A DNA stretch of 64,000 bases, taken from the NCBI RefSeq assembly GCF_001482365.1, contig NZ_CP013254.1, positions 2,914,001 through 2,978,000 of the forward strand, read 5' to 3'. Positions 59,390-64,000 of this stretch are shown piece by piece. The translations under genes were made by a program, and so were the position numbers. Under the pieces are notes generated by a model, which worked only from the letters and a program-made list of their open reading frames with translations, made no database searches and had not been told where the DNA came from. The stretch is from Kocuria flava (lineage in GTDB: Bacteria; Actinomycetota; Actinomycetes; Actinomycetales; Micrococcaceae). Every line of letters starts with the position of its first letter. Positions within the stretch are counted from its first letter, which is position 1.

Positions 59390-60241
59390 TCAGGGGTGGC
59401 GGATGCGGGTGCCCGAGACGGCCTGCTCCTCGATGCGCACCAGCGACTGCACCGAGGTGAGGTTCTCGCCGAGCCGGTTGGGCTTGCCGGTGCCGTGGTA
59501 GTCGCTGGAGCCGGTGACCACGAGGTCGTGCTCGGAGGCCATGCGCACGAGCCGGGCCCGGGCGTCGTCGGGGTTGTCCCGGTGGGCGACCTCGAGGCCG
59601 CCGAGGCCGGCGTCGATCATCGCCTCGAAGACCTCCGGACCGACCACGCGACCCCGGGCGGCGGCCAGCGGGTGGGCGAAGACGGGCACGCCCCCGGCGG
59701 CCCGCACGAGCCGCACGGCCCGCACGGGGTCGGGGGCGCGGTGCGGGACGTAGTAGCGCGAGCGGCTGTTGAGCACGGAGGCGAAGGCCGCGGAGCGGGA
59801 CTCGACGACGCCGACGCTCACCAGGGCGTCGGCGATGTGGGGGCGCCCGACCGTCGCCCCCTCGTGCACGTGCTCGCGCACGGTGTCCCAGTCGATGGGG
59901 TAGTCCTCGGCGAGCAGCTCGACCATCCGCTCGGCGCGGGTCAGCCGCGAGGAGCGGCAGGACTCGAGCTCGGCCAGCAGGGAGGGCTCCGCGGGGTCGT
60001 GCAGGTAGCTGAGCAGGTGCACCGAGATGCCGTCGTCGGTGGTGCAGGAAATCTCCATGCCCGGCACGAAGCTCAGCCCCAGGGCGACGGCGGCGTCCCC
60101 GGCCTCCGCCCAGCCGGCGGTGGTGTCGTGATCGGTGAGGGCGAACACGTCGAGGCCGGCCGCGGCGGCGGCGCGGGCCACGTCCGCCGGGGACTCGGTG
60201 CCGTCGGACTCCGCCGAGTGGGTGTGGAGGTCGATCTTCAC
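59390..60241 (-). CDS. PHP-domain phosphoesterase
   Basis: 283 residues from GTG at 60241. All PHP metal motifs are present: DLHTHSAESDG, LTDHDTTAGW, PGMEISC, VFAHPLA and the final SSDYHGTGKPNRLG. Related proteins act as 3',5'-nucleoside bisphosphate phosphatases or 5'-3' exoribonucleases (RNase AM/YciV type). That activity is likely, but the exact substrate is unknown. The start has GGAGGG touching the GTG, too close for a ribosome binding site, while TATCGT (60248-60253) ends 6 nt before it, so the mRNA is probably leaderless. It is divergent from the aminopeptidase gene. Confidence 0.9.
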   Translation of the reverse strand: MKIDLHTHSAESDGTESPADVARAAAAAGLDVFALTDHDTTAGWAEAGDAAVALGLSFVPGMEISCTTDDGISVHLLSYLHDPAEPSLLAELESCRSSRLTRAERMVELLAEDYPIDWDTVREHVHEGATVGRPHIADALVSVGVVESRSAAFASVLNSRSRYYVPHRAPDPVRAVRLVRAAGGVPVFAHPLAAARGRVVGPEVFEAMIDAGLGGLEVAHRDNPDDARARLVRMASEHDLVVTGSSDYHGTGKPNRLGENLTSVQSLVRIEEQAVSGTRIRHP

Positions 60242-60247
60242 CCCTCC

Positions 60248-60253
60248 ACGATA
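60248..60253 (-). promoter_or_regulatory. -10 for a leaderless PHP-gene transcript
   Basis: TATCGT on the minus strand, 6 nt before the GTG at 60241. Confidence 0.5.
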
Positions 60254-60340
60254 CCGGTCCGGGGCGGGCCGGGCGGCCGGGGCGGGCCCGGCCCCCGTCC
60301 GCCGTGGCACCATGAGACGGAGCCGACAGGGAAAGGAACC

Positions 60341-61915
60341 ATGACAGAGCACAGCACCGGCCCCGCCGGGACCCCGCAGCCGCTCGGGGAGCGCGTCGAG
60401 AACCGTTCGCAGCGCCCCGACTCCCCCGCCTTCCAGCAGTTCATGGCCTCGCAGTGGGCCGAGGCCGCCCCGGCCCGCACTGAGCGCCTGCCCGTCGCGG
60501 ACTTCGCCGCCGCCCGGCGCCGGCGGATCTCGGAGCGCTTCCCCGGCGAGCGGCTCGTGCTGCCGGCGGGACCGCTGAAGGTCCGCTCCAACGACACCGA
60601 CTACCGGTTCCGCCCCCACTCCGCCTTCGCGCACCTGACCGGCCTGGGCCTGGACCACGAGCCCGACGCCGTGCTGGTCCTCGAGCCGGTCGAGGAGGGC
60701 GCGGGCGACGACGGCGGCCACCACGAGGCGACCCTGTACTTCCGGCCGCTGGCCGGGCGGGACTCGAAGGAGTTCTACGCCGACGCCCGGCACGGGGAGT
60801 TCTGGGTGGGGCCGCGCCCGACCCTCGAGGAGCTGCGGGCCTCCCACGGACTGCGCACGCAGGACCTGTCCGCGCTCGAGGTCGCGGTCACGAAGAACGC
60901 GGGCCCCACCGAGCTCGGCGGGGTGCGCGTGCGGCTCGTGCGGGAGGTCGACCTGAACGTCGACGCCCTGGTGGACACCTCGCGGATCAACACCGGGGTG
61001 GACCTGGAGTCGGCCGACGCCCTCGACGGCGAGCTCGCCGAGGCGCTCTCCGAGCTGCGCCTGGTCAAGGACGAGCACGAGGTCGCCCAGCTGCAGGAGG
61101 CCGTGGACGCGACGGTCGCCGGCTTCACGGACATCGTGCACGTGCTGCCCGCGGCCGCCGGCCACCGGCACCGCGGCGAGCGCATGGTGGAGGGCGCGTT
61201 CTTCGCCCGGGCCCGCACCGAGGGCAACGACCTGGGCTACGACACGATCGCCGCGTGCGGCAACAACGCCACGGTCCTGCACTGGATCCGCAACACGGGC
61301 GCCGTGCTCCCGGGCGAGCTGATCCTCGTCGACGCCGGGGTGGAGGCCGACTCCCTGTACACCGCCGACATCACCCGGACCCTGCCCGTCAACGGGCGCT
61401 ACACGGAGGTCCAGCGCCGGATCTACCAGGCGGTGCTCGACGCGGCGGACGCGGCGTTCGAGGTCGCGGTCCCGGGCAACCGGTTCCGCGACGTGCACGC
61501 CGCCGCGATGGAGGTCCTCGCCCGGCGGCTGGAGTCCTGGGGGCTGCTGCCGGTGCCGGCGGAGGTCTCCCTCTCGCCCGAGGGCCAGCACCACCGGCGG
61601 TGGATGCCCCACGGCACCAGCCACCACCTGGGCCTGGACGTGCACGACTGCGCGCAGGCCAAGCGGGAGCTGTACCTGGACGGGGTCATCGAGGCCGGGA
61701 TGGTCTTCACCATCGAGCCGGGCCTGTACTTCAAGGCCGAGGACCTCGCCGTGCCCGAGGAGTACCGGGGCATCGGCGTGCGCATCGAGGACGACGTGCT
61801 GATCACCCAGGACGGCAACGTCAACCTCTCCTCGGCGCTGCCGCGCACCCCGGACGAGGTCGAGGCCTGGATGACGGGGCTGTGGCACGCCCGCGAGGGC
61901 GCCGACCCCAGCTGA
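60341..61915 (+). CDS. pepP: Xaa-Pro aminopeptidase (aminopeptidase P, M24B)
   Basis: 524 residues from ATG at 60341 (AAAGGA 5 nt upstream). It removes N-terminal residues preceding proline. The N-terminal creatinase-like domain includes GPLKVRSNDTDYRFRPHSAFAHLTGL. The pita-bread catalytic domain shows all five metal ligands: Asp in LVDAGVE, Asp in YTADITRT, His in MPHGTSHHLGLDVHD, Glu in FTIEPGLYF and Glu in GVRIEDDVLIT. Full length for actinobacterial PepP. No signal peptide is seen, so it is cytoplasmic. Convergent with the stress-type membrane protein gene. Confidence 0.96.
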   Translation: MTEHSTGPAGTPQPLGERVENRSQRPDSPAFQQFMASQWAEAAPARTERLPVADFAAARRRRISERFPGERLVLPAGPLKVRSNDTDYRFRPHSAFAHLTGLGLDHEPDAVLVLEPVEEGAGDDGGHHEATLYFRPLAGRDSKEFYADARHGEFWVGPRPTLEELRASHGLRTQDLSALEVAVTKNAGPTELGGVRVRLVREVDLNVDALVDTSRINTGVDLESADALDGELAEALSELRLVKDEHEVAQLQEAVDATVAGFTDIVHVLPAAAGHRHRGERMVEGAFFARARTEGNDLGYDTIAACGNNATVLHWIRNTGAVLPGELILVDAGVEADSLYTADITRTLPVNGRYTEVQRRIYQAVLDAADAAFEVAVPGNRFRDVHAAAMEVLARRLESWGLLPVPAEVSLSPEGQHHRRWMPHGTSHHLGLDVHDCAQAKRELYLDGVIEAGMVFTIEPGLYFKAEDLAVPEEYRGIGVRIEDDVLITQDGNVNLSSALPRTPDEVEAWMTGLWHAREGADPS

Positions 61916-61996
61916 TCCGCCGGCCCGGCCGGCCCGGGCGGCCGGACCGGCAGTTCAGCGGCCCGCCCGGACGCCCCGGCCGGACGGAGCGGGAGG

Positions 61997-62031
61997 CCCG
62001 GCCCGCCGGCCCGCGGGACGGGCGGGCCGGG
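61997..62031 (-). terminator. Hairpin between pepP and the stress-type gene
   Basis: CCCGGCCCGCC (61997-62007) pairs with GGCGGGCCGGG (62021-62031) around 13 nt, abutting the stop codon of the minus-strand gene. Confidence 0.65.
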
Positions 62032-63057
62032 TCAGCGGGGCGGGCCCGCCGCGGAGCTGCCGCCGGCCGGCGGCCCGTCCTCCCCGGAGGGCTCCTCCGC
62101 GGCGGACGCGTCCCGGGCGCCGTCGCCGCGGAACTCCCCCGTGCCCTGCCCACCGGCGCCGTCCTGCGGCCGGGGCGCGCCGTGCTGCGGCAGCCGGATC
62201 CCGTACTGGGGGCGGCCGTCGGGCAGGTCCTCGAACAGCGCCGAGCGCTCCGGCGGCGCGACCGGCGCGGCCCCGCCCGACGGCGTCCCGCCGGGGCTCG
62301 CCCCGCCGGGCGCCTGCCCGTGCGGCGGCGTCCCGCCGGCCGGACCGGCCCCGTAGGCCGGTCGGGGCCAGGCCTCGCCCGTCCCGCCGCCCGGGGCTCC
62401 CGGCGCTCCGGCCTCCCCGTACCGGGGCGCCGGGTGCGGGGAGCCCTGGGTCCGGGGCCCCGGCGGCGGGGCGGCCTGCGTGCCCTGCTGCCACGGCGCG
62501 CCCGGCTGCCCCGGCCGTGCCCGGTCCTGCGGCGGCCCGGCGGGGGCGCCCGGCACGGGCAGGCCGCTCAGCCCCCGCAGGCCCTGGAGCACCTGGCGGG
62601 CACGGTGGGCGACCTCGGGCGCGGCGACGACGTCGTAGGAGGTCGCGACGATCTGGTTCGTCGAGGTGAAGTCCCGCCGGCCGCGCTGCATCGCGTAGGT
62701 CACGGTCGCCAGGAGCATCCAGAAGGCCCCGCCCATGAGCACCGACACGGCCAGGGTCGGCAGCCACTGCTCCCCGCCCAGCAGGGAGAGGATCATGCCG
62801 AGGAAGGCGCCGAAGACCATGCCGTTGAGCGCGCCCTGCCCGGCGACCCGCGGATAGCTGAGCCGGCCGGTGACCTGCTCCACCGACTTCAGGTCGTTGC
62901 CGACGATCGCGACCTTGGCCACCTCGAACTGCTCGTCGGCGAGGTGGTCCACGGCCTTCTGGGCGTCGGCGTAGGTGCCGTAGCGGCCGATCACCTCCCC
63001 GCGGGGCAGGCCGCGGGAGGCGGGACCGGCGGTGGGTGCAGACCGAGGGGAGCTCAT
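62032..63057 (-). CDS. General-stress-protein-17M-like membrane protein
   Basis: 341 residues from ATG at 63057; GACAAT ends 6 nt before the ATG, so the transcript may be leaderless. The N-terminal 60 residues (GEVIGRYGTYADAQKAVDHLADEQFEVAKVAIVGNDLKSVEQVTGRLSY) match the general stress protein 17M fold. Two hydrophobic segments follow (ALNGMVFGAFLGMILSLLGG; WLPTLAVSVLMGGAFWMLLATVTYAM), the first Gly-rich. The rest, about 190 residues, is a Pro/Gly/Ala/Gln linker or tail without fold. It lies opposite an MgtE-N/PRC-barrel gene as in Arthrobacter-like genomes. Function unknown. Confidence 0.82.
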   Translation of the reverse strand: MSSPRSAPTAGPASRGLPRGEVIGRYGTYADAQKAVDHLADEQFEVAKVAIVGNDLKSVEQVTGRLSYPRVAGQGALNGMVFGAFLGMILSLLGGEQWLPTLAVSVLMGGAFWMLLATVTYAMQRGRRDFTSTNQIVATSYDVVAAPEVAHRARQVLQGLRGLSGLPVPGAPAGPPQDRARPGQPGAPWQQGTQAAPPPGPRTQGSPHPAPRYGEAGAPGAPGGGTGEAWPRPAYGAGPAGGTPPHGQAPGGASPGGTPSGGAAPVAPPERSALFEDLPDGRPQYGIRLPQHGAPRPQDGAGGQGTGEFRGDGARDASAAEEPSGEDGPPAGGSSAAGPPR

Positions 63058-63154
63058 GGGCCCATTGTCCCCCACGGCCCTGGGCGCCCGCCGGGACCGG
63101 CGCGCTGCCGTGCCGTCCCCGGCCACCCCGGCCGGGCGCCGGCGGGCCGTTGAG

Positions 63155-63160
63155 TAGTCT
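63155..63160 (+). promoter_or_regulatory. -10 for a leaderless MgtE-N-like transcript
   Basis: TAGTCT ends 6 nt before the GTG at 63167; no ribosome binding site is present. Confidence 0.5.
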
Positions 63161-63166
63161 TGTACG

Positions 63167-64000
63167 GTGAGCAGCTCCGTGAGCAGGATCTTCATCGCGC
63201 GCCTGATCGGCCTCGACGTGTTCGACCCCCTGGGCGACCGGCTGGGCCGGCTGCGCGACGTCGTCGTGCTCATGCGCCACGGCCGCCACGGCACCCCGGG
63301 CCGCCGGCCGCTGGTCGTGGGCCTCGTGGTGGAGGTCCTCGGGAAGAAGCGGGTGTTCGTCCCGATGACCCGGGTGACGAGCATCGACGCCGACCAGGTC
63401 ATCTGCACGGGCCTCGTGAACCTGCGCCGCTTCGAGCAGCGCGGGGCCGAGACCCTGGTCGTCGCCGAGCTCTTCGACCGCACGGTGGTGCTGCGCGACG
63501 GCTCGGGCACCGCCACGATCGAGGACATGGCCATGGAGCGCCGGCGCAACACCGGCGACTGGCTGGTGACGCAGCTGTTCGTGCGCCGCTCCGCCGCGAG
63601 CGGGGGCCTGATGCGCCGCCGCAACGAGACGCTCATCGTCGACTGGGAGGACACCGGGGACCCCTCGGCCGCGGGCCACCAGCCGGCCACGCAGTGGATC
63701 GTCTCCCACGAGGAGGAGCAGGCGGCGGACCTCGCCGACGAGATCCACGACATGTCCGACAAGCGCAAGCTCGAGATCGCCCACGAGCTGCAGGACGACC
63801 GGCTCGCGGACGTGCTCCAGGAGCTGCCCGAGGAGGACCAGGTGTTCATCCTCACGAGCATGGCCCCGGAGCGGGCGGCGGCGGTGCTCGAGGAGATGGA
63901 GCCCGACGACGCCGCGGACCTGCTCAACGAGCTGCCCGACACCGAGGCGGAGGAGCTGCTCGAGCGCATGCAGCCGGAGGACGCCGAGGACGTGCGCCGG
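63167..64000 (+). CDS. PRC-barrel/MgtE-N domain protein, 3' end outside the window
   Basis: 278 codons are visible from GTG at 63167 and the frame remains open at the window end. The first half has two beta-barrel-like repeats (RLIGLDVFDPLGDRLGRLRDVVV; ELFDRTVVLRDGSGTATIEDMAME), consistent with PRC-barrel domains. From about residue 195 the MgtE N-terminal superhelix begins: LADEIHDMSDKRKLEIAHELQDDRLADVLQELPEEDQVFILTSMAPERAAAVLEEMEPDDAADLLNELPD. CBS domains are expected downstream but are not visible. Such proteins are usually soluble and labelled magnesium transporter-like; transport cannot be claimed without the membrane part. Confidence 0.85.
   Translation, partial: MSSSVSRIFIARLIGLDVFDPLGDRLGRLRDVVVLMRHGRHGTPGRRPLVVGLVVEVLGKKRVFVPMTRVTSIDADQVICTGLVNLRRFEQRGAETLVVAELFDRTVVLRDGSGTATIEDMAMERRRNTGDWLVTQLFVRRSAASGGLMRRRNETLIVDWEDTGDPSAAGHQPATQWIVSHEEEQAADLADEIHDMSDKRKLEIAHELQDDRLADVLQELPEEDQVFILTSMAPERAAAVLEEMEPDDAADLLNELPDTEAEELLERMQPEDAEDVRR

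Overview
The window is chromosomal DNA from a very GC-rich actinobacterium. Gene content and order (MtrAB-LpqB, Rv3235-like/SecA/HPF, UvrD2-NudC-AdnAB, a coproporphyrin-type heme operon, DUF3107, long-form HPF) fit the Micrococcaceae; Kocuria or a close relative is my best guess, made from recognition and not from a search. No insertion sequence, prophage, CRISPR array or rRNA was seen. The only RNA gene found is an initiator tRNA-Met. Coding density is high. Many genes overlap by GTGA/ATGA, and several start 6-7 nt after a TAnnnT -10 hexamer, which suggests leaderless mRNAs.

Layout. 1-2 kb: end of a CpaB/CpaE-like pilus or secretion locus, a BldC-like regulator and an unknown gene. 2.0-2.35 kb: an unusual regulatory region with 10-bp phased repeats. 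2.35-13.2 kb: LysM membrane protein, Rv3235-like protein, then on the minus strand secA, hpf, comF and the mtrA-mtrB-lpqB operon. 13.4-17.8 kb: a cysteine-free MetE-like protein, chorismate mutase, mnmA and a cysteine desulfurase, divergent from trmL; three of these concern tRNA wobble-position modification. 18-22.5 kb: HtrA-like protease, then a TPM-domain coiled-coil protein and PspA (envelope stress). 22.6-42.8 kb: tRNA-fMet, UPF0182 membrane protein, PDZ-Lon protease, zincin, YgjP-like metallopeptidase, degenerate ThiF-like protein, uvrD2-like helicase, nudC, APH-like kinase, adnB, adnA and a DEDD exonuclease. Much of this order matches Mycobacterium tuberculosis Rv3193c-Rv3202c.

42.8-53.2 kb: a heme biosynthesis locus. 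hemE-cgoX-chdC-cpfC-hemC-hemD-hemB-hemL run on the minus strand, divergent from hemA. Together they encode every step from glutamyl-tRNA to heme except uroporphyrinogen activation by other routes, and they use the coproporphyrin-dependent branch. 53.2-57.1 kb: TetR regulator, DUF3107, then a DEAD-box RNA helicase with a long 5' leader, translationally coupled to an orphan DNA methyltransferase. 57.2-59.1 kb: sodium:solute symporter with a 43-residue partner protein. 59.4-64 kb: PHP phosphoesterase, Xaa-Pro aminopeptidase, a general-stress-type membrane protein, and the start of an MgtE-N/PRC-barrel protein cut by the window end.

Points most worth a second look: an apparent 13-residue in-frame loss inside the MtrB DHp domain; the cysteine-free MetE homologue; the phased decamers downstream of the BldC-like gene; paired palindromes in the hemE/hemA gap and in the DEAD-box promoter; and the helicase-methyltransferase coupling.
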